This document shows positions 29,785 to 36,917 of a stretch of DNA of 64,000 nt, in pieces; within the stretch, counting starts at the first letter, position 1; each line of letters begins with the position of its first letter. The notes beneath the pieces were generated by a model. That model was not told where the DNA came from, made no database searches, and worked only from the letters and a program-made list of their open reading frames with translations. A program made the position numbers and the translations under genes. Origin of the DNA: Neosynechococcus sphagnicola sy1 (GTDB lineage Bacteria > Cyanobacteriota > Cyanobacteriia > Neosynechococcales > Neosynechococcaceae); the NCBI RefSeq assembly GCF_000775285.1, contig NZ_JJML01000007.1:124001-188000 (forward strand), read 5' to 3'.

Positions 29785-29791
29785 GTTAGAC
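29785..29791 (+). other. Entry core site of the rightward cassette array
   Basis: GTTAGAC fits the integron core GTTRRRY. It matches the left core of attC-1 (GCCTAAC) in six of seven positions when complemented. The first cassette thus begins at 29786. Upstream sequence (29702-29784) could be an attI remnant or the end of a lost attC; it carries GCTTAAT and ATTAAGC as a small inverted repeat. Confidence 0.6.
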
Positions 29792-29822
29792 ACCAGGTAC
29801 AGATTTCAGAACATCTTGATTT

Positions 29823-30356
29823 GTGGACGACAAGCTACTTAAAAAATACCTTGAATACGCTAACACCGAAGAGTCCTTCGCAGTTCTCTTTGTGAAAAAG
29901 CATCTCGCTCAAGCAAAAGGTTATTGGGTAGATATTGTCGATTGCCAACGCTATGAGATGTCCTCAGATAATTTGCATTTCAGATTTGTCGTAGGTGGTC
30001 TGTATAAGAGAAAGATACAACCTCAGTATCCATCAAAATCTGTATACACCATTGATGGCAAATTCGATGAACGCAGATATTACTTGATGGTACGAGCCAT
30101 AACTTGGGAAACCGCACATAAGGACATTGAACAGCAGAAATCAAAAAACATAGCATCACGGAAATTTAAGATAACAGGTATAAGCTACGATAAAAATCGA
30201 AGCAAAAAAGACTTTTTTCGGGAGGATGCACCACCGGAAATAAAGGCTCTTGCAAATAATCTTAACGACCGCACAAACCCACTATGGGATAGAGCCTTGC
30301 AATACGCCAACAAGCCAGAGTTTGTTTATGAGATCAAGAAAGTTCACATCAACTAG
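29823..30356 (+). CDS. Cassette 1 protein, unknown function (177 aa)
   Basis: Starts with GTG at 29823, 38 bp after the entry core. The product is lysine-rich and soluble, with no signal peptide or membrane segment. Its composition (VKKHLAQAKGYWVDIVDCQR early, many Tyr/Lys/Ile) is more AT-rich than that of core genes. The central part is beta-like (LHFRFVVGGLYKRKI). attC-1 begins 7 bp after its stop. I do not recognise the family; cassette proteins are often of unknown function. Confidence 0.7.
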   Translation: MDDKLLKKYLEYANTEESFAVLFVKKHLAQAKGYWVDIVDCQRYEMSSDNLHFRFVVGGLYKRKIQPQYPSKSVYTIDGKFDERRYYLMVRAITWETAHKDIEQQKSKNIASRKFKITGISYDKNRSKKDFFREDAPPEIKALANNLNDRTNPLWDRALQYANKPEFVYEIKKVHIN

Positions 30357-30362
30357 CATGGT

Positions 30363-30454
30363 GCCTAACAAGCGCGTGCACACGGAACGGAGGTTTACGA
30401 GATCGGTAATGATGCAAATATCATCGCCGTCCGGTGACGCGCAGACCGTTAGCC
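30363..30454 (+). other. attC-1
   Basis: 92 bp. The left core is GCCTAAC and the right core GTTAGCC. The arms are GCGCGTGCAC on the left and GTGACGCGC on the right, pairing with one unpaired G in the left arm. The right core is the exact complement of the attC-2 left core. The arms closely resemble those of attC-3. Confidence 0.9.
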
Positions 30455-30612
30455 TGCTTCGTTCTTGGTGGTGGCGGTACAGCCAACTTTCCTGTTGGTA
30501 CGCAAGTTCAAAGTATTCCAGAAATCTTTTGTAGGACGAGGTTTTGCAGCAATCGACCGGGTAGTTGGAGCAAGTTATACTGAAATAGTCTTCATTACAA
30601 TGATCGGGTTTG

Positions 30613-30789
30613 ATGCCTACAGATAGCCAGTTAGGATGCTTGTATCGAATTAGCTACCACTTAACGTATCGAATGTTACAACCTATTCATCTGGTTTGTA
30701 TCGATGGTCGAACCCAGAATTTGTATGTGTTGGAAGGGCAAAACGAGGAAATTGAGTTTGAAGTTACTCCAAATGGAGAGGTGCTGTGA
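30613..30789 (+). CDS. Cassette 2, first gene: DUF6888-like small protein (58 aa)
   Basis: ATG at 30613, reading MPTDSQLGCLYRISYHLTYR and onward with IDGRTQNLYVLEGQNEEIEF. It ends VTPNGEVL with a TGA overlapping the ATG of the next gene by 1 bp, so the two are coupled. Small proteins of this look are commonly paired with a partner of the DUF6887 type in cyanobacteria. Their role is unknown; toxin-antitoxin-like behaviour is possible but only inferred from small paired genes in a cassette. Confidence 0.65.
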   Translation: MPTDSQLGCLYRISYHLTYRMLQPIHLVCIDGRTQNLYVLEGQNEEIEFEVTPNGEVL

Positions 30790-31007
30790 TGAGTTCAATT
30801 AACTATACAGCAATGTCTTATCAAGAACTAAGACGTTATTTCCTGACCCATCGAGATGATAATGCTGCTTTCCAAGCTTACTTAGCAAGGCGAAGGGAGC
30901 GTTCACGTCCTGTCATCACAACAGTTAACGATCCAGACTTTGATAGTAAAATTCAGGCATCTATTCGTCAGCAAATAGCAGAGTATCAGAGTGGCAACGC
31001 AGGCTAA
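30789..31007 (+). CDS. Cassette 2, second gene: DUF6887-like small protein (72 aa)
   Basis: Begins MSSINYTAMSYQELRRYFLT and continues HRDDNAAFQAYLARRRERSR. It is strongly helical and basic, and the C-terminal half is an amphipathic helix (SKIQASIRQQIAEYQSG). The stop TAA lies inside the left core of attC-2 (GGCTAAC). The start is coupled to the upstream 58-aa gene. Assignment is from resemblance to the MS-xQELRxYxLxHRDDxxAF pattern of cyanobacterial small proteins. Confidence 0.7.
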   Translation: MSSINYTAMSYQELRRYFLTHRDDNAAFQAYLARRRERSRPVITTVNDPDFDSKIQASIRQQIAEYQSGNAG

Positions 31008-31088
31008 CAACCCTAGTGCAGCGGATTGACCGAAGCCGCTTGGGTGGGATGCAAAGCTCCTGGCAACCGCTGACTAGGAACGTTAGCT
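31002..31088 (+). other. attC-2
   Basis: 87 bp. The left core is GGCTAAC and the right core GTTAGCT. Arms CCTAGTGCAGCGG and CCGCTGACTAGG pair along their length, except for one unpaired G at 31018. The right core matches the attC-3 left core (AGCTAAC). The centre is nearly the same as in attC-4. Confidence 0.92.
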
Positions 31089-31107
31089 TGTATATCCCTA
31101 AAAAGAA

Positions 31108-31725
31108 ATGGGGCAAGATCCAAGGCAAAAAGTATGGGAACTATGTCAAGTCGATCTTGATGCGGCGTATTGTCTTGCCCACAAAGCTCAGTGGTATTGG
31201 TATCGTTGTCAGGCTTTAGCAGCAGTTGCTTGGCACACTAAGCCTAAACCAAAATTTTTAAAGATTGCAAATGAGGCATTAGAAGCGGCCGCTGAAATAC
31301 AAGAGCCAAACAGGATAGTATCTTGTTCTGCTTGGGTCATATATGCAATGGCAAATCGTAGTGATGTAAGCATCCAATCTTCTGTAGAGAAATTACTCGA
31401 AGTTATACGAAGTGAGGAAAATCCAGTATGTCAGGCAGATGCATTACTTTTACTTTTTGAGGCTGTATTCCGTAAGAAGAATATGCGAAAAATAGTTCTT
31501 TCTCCATTATTAGAAGCCTGTCAAAAAATGAAAAGTTGGAAGCAACCACGAATATTAAAGGATATTTCTCTGATTTTAGCAATCGATGATTTGACATTAG
31601 CGAATGAGGTTGTTGAAATGATTAAGAAGGAATCCATTAGGCAACAAGCGAAAGAATCTATTGATAAAGGTAAGTGGCTGGGAGCACATGAATTTTTCCC
31701 ATATTATGCAAAGTGCACCAGCTAA
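31108..31725 (+). CDS. Cassette 3 protein, helical repeat-like, unknown function (205 aa)
   Basis: ATG at 31108, 26 bp after the core site. The protein is almost wholly alpha-helical with a weak TPR/SEL-like rhythm of Ala/Leu/Trp pairs (AQWYWYRCQALAAVAWH; ANEALEAAAEIQEPN; DALLLLFEAVFRKK). It has no signal peptide. The stop TAA is part of the left core of attC-3. It is not a family I can name. A scaffold-like role would fit a helical repeat, but there is no direct evidence. Confidence 0.65.
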   Translation: MGQDPRQKVWELCQVDLDAAYCLAHKAQWYWYRCQALAAVAWHTKPKPKFLKIANEALEAAAEIQEPNRIVSCSAWVIYAMANRSDVSIQSSVEKLLEVIRSEENPVCQADALLLLFEAVFRKKNMRKIVLSPLLEACQKMKSWKQPRILKDISLILAIDDLTLANEVVEMIKKESIRQQAKESIDKGKWLGAHEFFPYYAKCTS

Positions 31726-31811
31726 CAAGCGCTTGAACTCGGAACGGAGATATACGCTATCGGGTATGATGCAAAAATAATTTCCGTCCGGTTAAGCGCA
31801 GTCCGTTCGAC
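31720..31811 (+). other. attC-3
   Basis: 92 bp. The left core is AGCTAAC and the right core GTTCGAC. Arms GCGCTTGAAC and GTTAAGCGC pair with one unpaired G in the left arm. Its own two cores do not pair well (AGCTAAC and GTTCGAC), but its right core is the exact complement of the left core of attC-4. This separates the cassette-boundary rule from simple palindromy. Confidence 0.92.
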
Positions 31812-31984
31812 CGCTTTGTTTAAGTCTTTGTGACGTAGTTCGGAAATGGTGAGGGAGACGCAATCACGAAGATAATTAGTGCACTTTAGCGTTTGCCATA
31901 ACCAATTCTAAAAAGTAGGTTGTCAAATCTGAGTGGCTATTTTCTCTACCCTACATTAGATCAATTTTAAGCTGGCATAAGTCT

Positions 31985-33049
31985 ATGTATCAATCTCAAC
32001 AGCATTTGGCTCAGGAAGCAAGTAACAAAGAACCGTGGCTTGCCGTCAATTTATCTAGGATTTTGCCAGGTATAGGGCAGATTTATGCTGGGAAGGTGCT
32101 CAAGGGGTACATCATTTTGTTGAGCTATTTCCTCTTGATTGGAATCGGAGGCTGGCTAATGCTCAATTCTACAGGTAATGCTCTAATTGGCATCGCAGTC
32201 TTAACAATCGCGTTTCTGATCTTACCAATTTGGAATTTGTTTGATGCCCATTATTCGGCAAGGAGCAGGAATTCTAGAGACTTTGAATCTACTCGAAAAC
32301 AAAGCAAAGATGCCTGGTTAGCCGTTTTTTTATCTGGATTCATTCCTGGGTTAGGACATGCTTATCTCAAGCAATGGTTATCTAGCATTCTTTTTCTCGC
32401 TGGTTTTATTGCAGTTTCCATGCTTGCCAGTGTGTTGAAGGGGGCGTTAGTTTTCCTTGCCTTCTACCACGTTTATGTTTCTGCTCCTGTACGTCGAGAA
32501 AGATCGCATCGAATAGTGATGCTATTTATCGCGGGATTCATCAGCATTTCAGTTGTACTTGCAATATTAGCGATCGTTATCCGACAGTTTGTAGCTGAAG
32601 CACGATACATTTCATCAGGCTCAATGCTGCCTACTTTACAAGTTAACGATCGTCTCATAATTGATAAAATGACTTATCAATTTAGTATACCTAAACGGGG
32701 TGACATTGTTTCATTTTTGCCTACAGAGGCTTTGCAGAAGCAAAATTTACACGATGCCTTTCTTAAGCGCATTATTGGGCTACCTGGAGATAAAGTTCAA
32801 GTCAAAAATGGAAGCGTGTATATCAATGATCAGCCGTTGCGTGAAGACTATATTGGCAAGGATGAAGCACCTCAGTATGAATTGGATCCGCAGGTGGTTC
32901 CGCCAAATTCTTATTTCGTTTTGGGTGATAATCGAAACAATAGCTATGACAGCCACTATTGGGGATTTGTGCCGCGCAAGAATATCATTGGAAAAGCTAG
33001 TCAGCGATTTTATCCTTTTGATCGCGCTGGTTCACTCATAGGAAAATAG
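31985..33049 (+). CDS. Cassette 4: signal peptidase I with duplicated N-terminal membrane module
   Basis: 354 residues. Two copies of a membrane module make up residues 18-180: EPWLAVNLSRILPGIGQIYA, then DAWLAVFLSGFIPGLGHAYL, each followed by two hydrophobic segments. The second half is a type I signal peptidase: membrane anchor, catalytic Ser in SSGSMLPTLQVNDRL, Lys in LKRIIGLPGDKV, and the box D region YFVLGDNRNNSYDSHYWG. All catalytic residues look present, so the protein should be active. It is a striking thing for an integron cassette. The membrane module resembles the PGxGxxY/TM2-like domains of small membrane proteins. Confidence 0.88.
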   Translation: MYQSQQHLAQEASNKEPWLAVNLSRILPGIGQIYAGKVLKGYIILLSYFLLIGIGGWLMLNSTGNALIGIAVLTIAFLILPIWNLFDAHYSARSRNSRDFESTRKQSKDAWLAVFLSGFIPGLGHAYLKQWLSSILFLAGFIAVSMLASVLKGALVFLAFYHVYVSAPVRRERSHRIVMLFIAGFISISVVLAILAIVIRQFVAEARYISSGSMLPTLQVNDRLIIDKMTYQFSIPKRGDIVSFLPTEALQKQNLHDAFLKRIIGLPGDKVQVKNGSVYINDQPLREDYIGKDEAPQYELDPQVVPPNSYFVLGDNRNNSYDSHYWGFVPRKNIIGKASQRFYPFDRAGSLIGK

Positions 33050-33096
33050 GATGTATGGATCTCAATCATAAATCTAGTCGTCGTGTGCAGTCAGCG

Positions 33097-33183
33097 GTCG
33101 AACAATTCGGTTGCAGCGGATTGACCGGAGCTGCTTGGGTGAAATGCAAAGATTCTGGCAACCGCTGACCCGCCCCGTTAGCC
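33097..33183 (+). other. attC-4
   Basis: 87 bp. The left core is GTCGAAC (matches attC-3 right core) and the right core GTTAGCC (matches attC-5 left core). Left-arm GGTTGCAGCGG pairs with CCGCTGACC, leaving one unpaired G. The central part is near-identical to attC-2. Confidence 0.92.
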
Positions 33184-33238
33184 TGCTTAGAAACTCAGTG
33201 TTATAAAAGATTTTTAATATAGGGGTGGTAACTTCAGA

Positions 33239-33748
33239 ATGTGGAAACGAAGAACATTCCATGAATGCGCTAAGGAGTTAGAAACACTCAGAGAAGATTT
33301 TAGAGACGCTTACATAAATAAATCGACACTAGATCAAGAAATCCGCAGAAAAATATTACAGGAATCATCTGAAAGAGGTATTGAAATATTACGGGCGCTA
33401 GCTCTTTCAATCCGATCAGAACAGGATTTTGGTGCTATTCCTTCGATTCGTACAACTGTTGGTGCTTTGAAACGCTCTGCTAGCACCAGTGAAGTTTCGG
33501 CTACGTTAAATAGCTATCAGCCACCTTACAGTGGAAGAATTGGCTTCGAGCCTCTGCCACTTAGAGAAGCATTGAACAAAATCGCCCATGCAGATCCCTA
33601 CAAGACTGGCTTTTTTGCAGATAATGCCGTCCATGATCTTATTCTCTCTGGCAATCACGGTTCCAACACTTGGATAGCTATTGTGTCGATCGCTGATCTT
33701 TGTCATGTGATTAAATCTCTTCCAGACCAAAACGTGCAATCAGTTTAA
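33239..33748 (+). CDS. Cassette 5, first gene: unknown function (169 aa)
   Basis: ATG at 33239. Soluble, helix-rich N-terminal half (TFHECAKELETLREDFRDAY). A recognisable conserved-looking block follows, LPLREALNKIAHADP and then NTWIAIVSIADLCHVIKSLP. Similar hypothetical proteins are widespread, and I recall no known function. It is followed after 23 bp by the BrnT gene, without an attC between, so the three genes form one cassette. Confidence 0.65.
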   Translation: MWKRRTFHECAKELETLREDFRDAYINKSTLDQEIRRKILQESSERGIEILRALALSIRSEQDFGAIPSIRTTVGALKRSASTSEVSATLNSYQPPYSGRIGFEPLPLREALNKIAHADPYKTGFFADNAVHDLILSGNHGSNTWIAIVSIADLCHVIKSLPDQNVQSV

Positions 33749-33771
33749 GTGATTAGCGATACAATAGCTTT

Positions 33772-34044
33772 ATGCAGTTTAACTGTGATGAAAACAAGGC
33801 AAAACACAATCTATCAAAGCACGGAGTCTCATTTGAAGAAGCAAAAACAGTTTTTGATGATCCTCTGTATGTTGACTTCTACGATCCAGACCATTCTGAA
33901 GACGAGGAGCGTTATCTTATCGTTGGACAATCAAGCCGAGGGCGATTTTTAATTGCGTCGTATACCGAAAGGGGTGATTCAATACGCCTCATTAGCGCAA
34001 GAGAAGTGACACGAACCGAGAGAGAAGCCTATGAAGAAGGATAA
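33772..34044 (+). CDS. brnT: Cassette 5, second gene: BrnT-family toxin
   Basis: 90 residues of the BrnT (DUF497) ribonuclease-toxin family. Typical motifs are FNCDENKAKHNLSKHGVSFE, EEAKTVFDDPLYVDFYDPDH, EERYLIVGQSSRGRFLIASY and ISAREVTRTEREAYEEG. The active-site-like residues HGV, EER and the Arg/Glu end are present. It overlaps the antitoxin by 14 bp. BrnT toxins inhibit translation and are held by BrnA, which binds DNA and represses the pair. Confidence 0.9.
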   Translation: MQFNCDENKAKHNLSKHGVSFEEAKTVFDDPLYVDFYDPDHSEDEERYLIVGQSSRGRFLIASYTERGDSIRLISAREVTRTEREAYEEG

Positions 34045-34288
34045 GTCAGAAATGGAAGATGATTTACGAGCAGAGTATGACTTCAAGAGCCTCCGAGTCA
34101 GAAAATTAGGCTCTGGAAGAAAAAGCTTTGGCGGAACCACTGTACGGTTAGAACCTGATGTCGCAGAGATATTTCCTAGTGCTGATGCGGTTAATGAGGC
34201 GCTACGGTTCTTGATTAGAGTGATGCGGGATAATCAGGCGATCTCTCCAACGACACAGGCTAACAATTCAAATGCAGCGGACGGTTGA
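34031..34288 (+). CDS. brnA: Cassette 5, third gene: BrnA-like antitoxin
   Basis: 85 residues, the partner of BrnT. The RVRKLGSGRKSFGG and VRLEPDVAEIFPSADAVNEA sequence suggests a ribbon-helix-helix-type antitoxin domain. The last residues (QANNSNAADG) and the stop lie inside attC-5, so the C-terminus is written by the recombination site. Toxin-antitoxin pairs are the standard means by which cassette arrays resist loss. Confidence 0.8.
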   Translation: MKKDKSEMEDDLRAEYDFKSLRVRKLGSGRKSFGGTTVRLEPDVAEIFPSADAVNEALRFLIRVMRDNQAISPTTQANNSNAADG

Positions 34289-34344
34289 AAACTGCTGGTG
34301 CTGAGTTCGAGTTTGTCTGCCGCCGCTGATTTGAGCCGTTACAC
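34258..34344 (+). other. attC-5
   Basis: 87 bp. The left core is GGCTAAC (matches attC-4 right core) and the right core GTTACAC. Arms TCAAATGCAGCGG and CCGCTGATTTGA pair with one unpaired G in the left arm. It is the last rightward site. Its right core (GTTACAC) has no matching GTGTAAC before the array changes direction, so a partner cassette end was lost. Confidence 0.9.
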
Positions 34345-34405
34345 GTCCTGCGATTTGAAGACAATGGTTGAGGCTGTGCTTAGAGATTATCGTCCATATT
34401 TATAA

Positions 34406-34867
34406 ACTCTACGTGTTGATATGATCAAAGAGAGATCGCTGGTCGTAGAAATTTGTAGGCTTTATGTGTTGATATAACCAAAGGGCGATCGCTCGTGGTA
34501 GAAATTTGTATGCATTACGTGTTGATATCATCAAAAGGGCGATCTCTATTGGTAGAAATTTGTAGACTCTACATGTTGATATAGTCAAAGAGCGATCGCT
34601 CGTGGTAGAGGTTTGTAGGCATTACGCGTTGATATCATTAAAGGGCGATCGCTCGTGGTAGAAATTTGTATGCATTACGCGTTGATATCATTAAAGGGCG
34701 ATCGCCCGTGGTAGAGATTTGTAGGCTTTACGAGTTGAAATCGTCCAAGGGCGATCGCTCGTAGTAGAGATTTGTAGGTGCTACGGGTTGATATCATCAA
34801 AAGGGCGATCGCTGGTCGTAGAAATTTGTAGGCTTTATGTGTTGATATAACCAAAGGGCGATCGCCT
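34406..34867. repeat. Tandem 53-54 bp repeats, about 8.6 copies
   Basis: A unit of 53-54 bp runs through 462 bp without spacers. Its core features are TTGATATCATCAAAGGGCGA and TCGCTCGTGGTAGAAATTTG, followed by about 13 bp. Most units carry a HIP1 octamer. A stretch of about 57 bp at 34433-34489 recurs identically at 34808-34864, pointing to a large internal duplication. The 53-bp period is not a multiple of 3, so it is unlikely to code. It lies exactly where the array switches direction. Confidence 0.9.
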
Positions 34868-34955
34868 GCGGCAGTGCGCGGAGCGCGATCGCGCCTTGGA
34901 AAAGACTGTCTCACGATGAAAACGAAGCTGTGATGGATTGGGACGTGCGAGGGAC

Positions 34956-35043
34956 ATTTAACGACCCCGTTCACCCGCCGCTAGTACCCTCTCGAACTCA
35001 CCAACCAACTTAATGCGGTCGATGTGCAACGGGATTGTTAGGC
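34956..35043 (-). other. attC-6
   Basis: 88 bp, serving the leftward gene 35163-36074. On the plus strand the ends are ATTTAAC and GTTAGGC. Read on the minus strand the left arm is CCCGTTGCACATCGACC, pairing with GGGTGAACGGG and leaving one unpaired G, which fixes its orientation as minus. GTTAGGC is complementary to the left plus-strand core of attC-7. Confidence 0.9.
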
Positions 35044-35162
35044 TACTTGAGAGCCGCACGAAAGAAGTAGTTGAGATAGTATGACCTCAAACCTTCTTAT
35101 TTTAAGTTAACCTATCCAACAAGGTCGGTCACGTAGCATAAATTTAAGGTGAATCAAAGCAA

Positions 35163-36074
35163 TTAGGGATTGAATGAATCTTGTGTCCAAACCCCAGCCC
35201 AGTCTCCCCAACTTGTTTGCCCAATCACATAAGTGTAGCGATCGAACAAACGATATTCATAGATATTAGTCAGTATCGACTGCAAATCTTGTATAAATAA
35301 TTGAGTGGCTTGCGACCAATCTCTCCAAGCGACCCTACGACTAGACTCAAAACGATCAAATTCATTGTGAGAAGTAATTTTAATAGCAATTAAAAGTCTT
35401 CGTAGAGCTCCCTCTCTGGTTGGATAAATCGTCCAAAGATATTGTTGGGGAAAAATTTGAAGAAATTCAGTAAACTCATTAACAAATTCTAAAGTTCTTG
35501 GATCGACCAAATCTGCTCCTTCATGCGAAAGCGGTTCCTGAACGGGCAATGAATAAAGATGCCCGTGGTAGTCAGGAACTTTGCCAATCCCTATCCAGTA
35601 ATCTCCGTAGGTTCGTCCCAAAATAATATCTTCAAATTCAAAAGTAGAGATGGGCAAAGAACTAGTTATGACGACTGGTAGGTTGGCTTGCTGACCAGGA
35701 TGATCTAAGCAGAACTGTTCCCAATCTGCCCCACTAAAAATTAAATTATAGATTTCAAACTCCGTCAAATAGCCATGCAAGAGGTTAAGAAACTCCCAAT
35801 AGTTTTGTTTAATCTCCTGGTCTGATGGCGGTTGGTTGAGTTGATTTGTCCAAGATCGACGGACACGAGTATCGCAAGTTTCTAAAAACTCTGTTTCTGG
35901 TATAACTTGAAATTGAAACAATTGTTCAATACTAAATACACCTTGACTATCAGCCTCCCACAAAAATGTTCTGAAGGGGAACTCCCATTCAGGATTCTCA
36001 CAATTTGCCTCAGCTAATCTACTAGTAGCCGCTTCAAGGCTCGCAATAAGCTCTATATTCTTAGGCTTTGGCAT
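35163..36074 (-). CDS. Cassette 6 protein with NuiA-like ends (303 aa)
   Basis: Soluble protein. The first 60 residues (SLEAATSRLAEANCENPEWE FPFRTFLWEADSQG) and the last 25 (YTYVIGQTSWGDWAGVWTQD) resemble the beginning and end of the small nuclease inhibitor NuiA. About 180 unrelated residues are inserted between (for example LGRTYGDYWIGIGKVPDYHG). I infer a NuiA-like fold with a large insert. If true, it would be an inhibitor or immunity-type protein, but no nuclease is seen beside it. It starts at ATG 36074; attC-6 follows its 3' end at 120 bp. Confidence 0.5.
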   Translation of the reverse strand: MPKPKNIELIASLEAATSRLAEANCENPEWEFPFRTFLWEADSQGVFSIEQLFQFQVIPETEFLETCDTRVRRSWTNQLNQPPSDQEIKQNYWEFLNLLHGYLTEFEIYNLIFSGADWEQFCLDHPGQQANLPVVITSSLPISTFEFEDIILGRTYGDYWIGIGKVPDYHGHLYSLPVQEPLSHEGADLVDPRTLEFVNEFTEFLQIFPQQYLWTIYPTREGALRRLLIAIKITSHNEFDRFESSRRVAWRDWSQATQLFIQDLQSILTNIYEYRLFDRYTYVIGQTSWGDWAGVWTQDSFNP

Positions 36075-36142
36075 TTGCTCGTCACAGTTAATTGAGAACT
36101 AACTCCAGAGGGATACGGTCTTGCTCCCTCTAAAATCTATCA

Positions 36143-36231
36143 GCCTAACGACCCCGTTCACCCGCCGCTAGTAACCTCTCGAAATCAATGAAGCAACTCT
36201 ATACGGTCGGTGTGCAACGGGATTGTTATAC
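36143..36231 (-). other. attC-7
   Basis: 89 bp, belonging to the pentapeptide-repeat gene to its right. Plus-strand ends are GCCTAAC and GTTATAC. It is very like attC-6 in both arms (CCCGTTCACCCGCC and the partner GTGTGCAACGGG), with the unpaired G seen on the minus strand. GTTATAC is the exact complement of the left core of attC-8 (GTATAAC). Confidence 0.9.
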
Positions 36232-36253
36232 TGCGTTTTCAATGACTACCAGA

Positions 36254-36757
36254 TTATTCTTCTTCCCAATCACTTAAGACTGAACCATCAGGCATGACTG
36301 TCTTCGACTTGAAACATCCACCTAGTTCGGCTTCTTCAACCGTTGCACCTTGCAGATTAGCTCCAGCAAGTGAAGCTTCGTCTAGTACCGCATTCTGCAA
36401 ATTAGCATTTTGGAGATTAGCCCCGTCCAAATAAGCCTCAGCAAGAATCGCTCCTTCTAAATCTGCTTCAATAAGAATTGCTTCACTCAGGCTTACCTGT
36501 TGGCAATTTGCCTTCCTCAAGTTTGCACGACTTAAATCGGCTTTATCGAGTCTTGCATCAAAAAGAATCGCTTCTTCTAGCACCGCATCTTGTAAATTAC
36601 AGCCACTTAAATCTACTCCTGTCAGTTCAGCTCGGCGCAAGTTGATACCTCGTAGATCTGCATCTTCTAAAACGTCAGTGTCATGGAACTTAGCATCTTC
36701 AAAATCCCTTTCACCATTTGCATAGCGCCTTAGTAACTGCTCTACATTCATATTCAA
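36254..36757 (-). CDS. Cassette 7: pentapeptide-repeat protein (167 aa)
   Basis: Right-handed quadrilateral beta-helix protein. About 20 consecutive A(D/N)LXX-type units run from residue 18 to 145: ADLRGINLRRAELTGVDLSG, AILIEADLEGAILAEAYLDG and NLQNAVLDEASLAGANLQGA. It has no signal peptide or enzyme domain. The family includes DNA-gyrase-protecting Qnr proteins, but most cyanobacterial members have no known role. attC-7 starts 23 bp after its stop. Confidence 0.88.
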   Translation of the reverse strand: MNMNVEQLLRRYANGERDFEDAKFHDTDVLEDADLRGINLRRAELTGVDLSGCNLQDAVLEEAILFDARLDKADLSRANLRKANCQQVSLSEAILIEADLEGAILAEAYLDGANLQNANLQNAVLDEASLAGANLQGATVEEAELGGCFKSKTVMPDGSVLSDWEEE

Positions 36758-36811
36758 ATATCCAAGAATTTAGGCTATCTACTTTCCGAACGGTCTGACC
36801 CAAAAGCTGAG

Positions 36812-36897
36812 GTATAACGGCAAAATGCAGCGGCGGCAAGCAACCTCGAACTAATCACCAGCGGCTTTCAACCGTCCGCTGCCATGAAGTGTTGGGC
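36812..36897 (-). other. attC-8
   Basis: 86 bp. Plus-strand ends are GTATAAC and GTTGGGC, which do not match each other well but are exact complements of the neighbours: attC-7's GTTATAC and the GCCCAAC core at 38097-38103. The unpaired G lies in the left arm when read on minus (CATGGCAGCGG against CCGCTGCATT), so it belongs with the Coq4-like/TetR cassette. Confidence 0.9.
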
Positions 36898-36917
36898 GGC
36901 TGACGCACACTCAGAAT

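Noticed and set aside
34406-34867. CRISPR array
   Set aside because: The units are contiguous 53-54 bp repeats with no unique spacers and no cas genes in the window.
34675-34974. 99-codon minus-strand ORF over the tandem repeats
   Set aside because: The repeat period is not a multiple of three and the product only reflects repeat shifts between frames.
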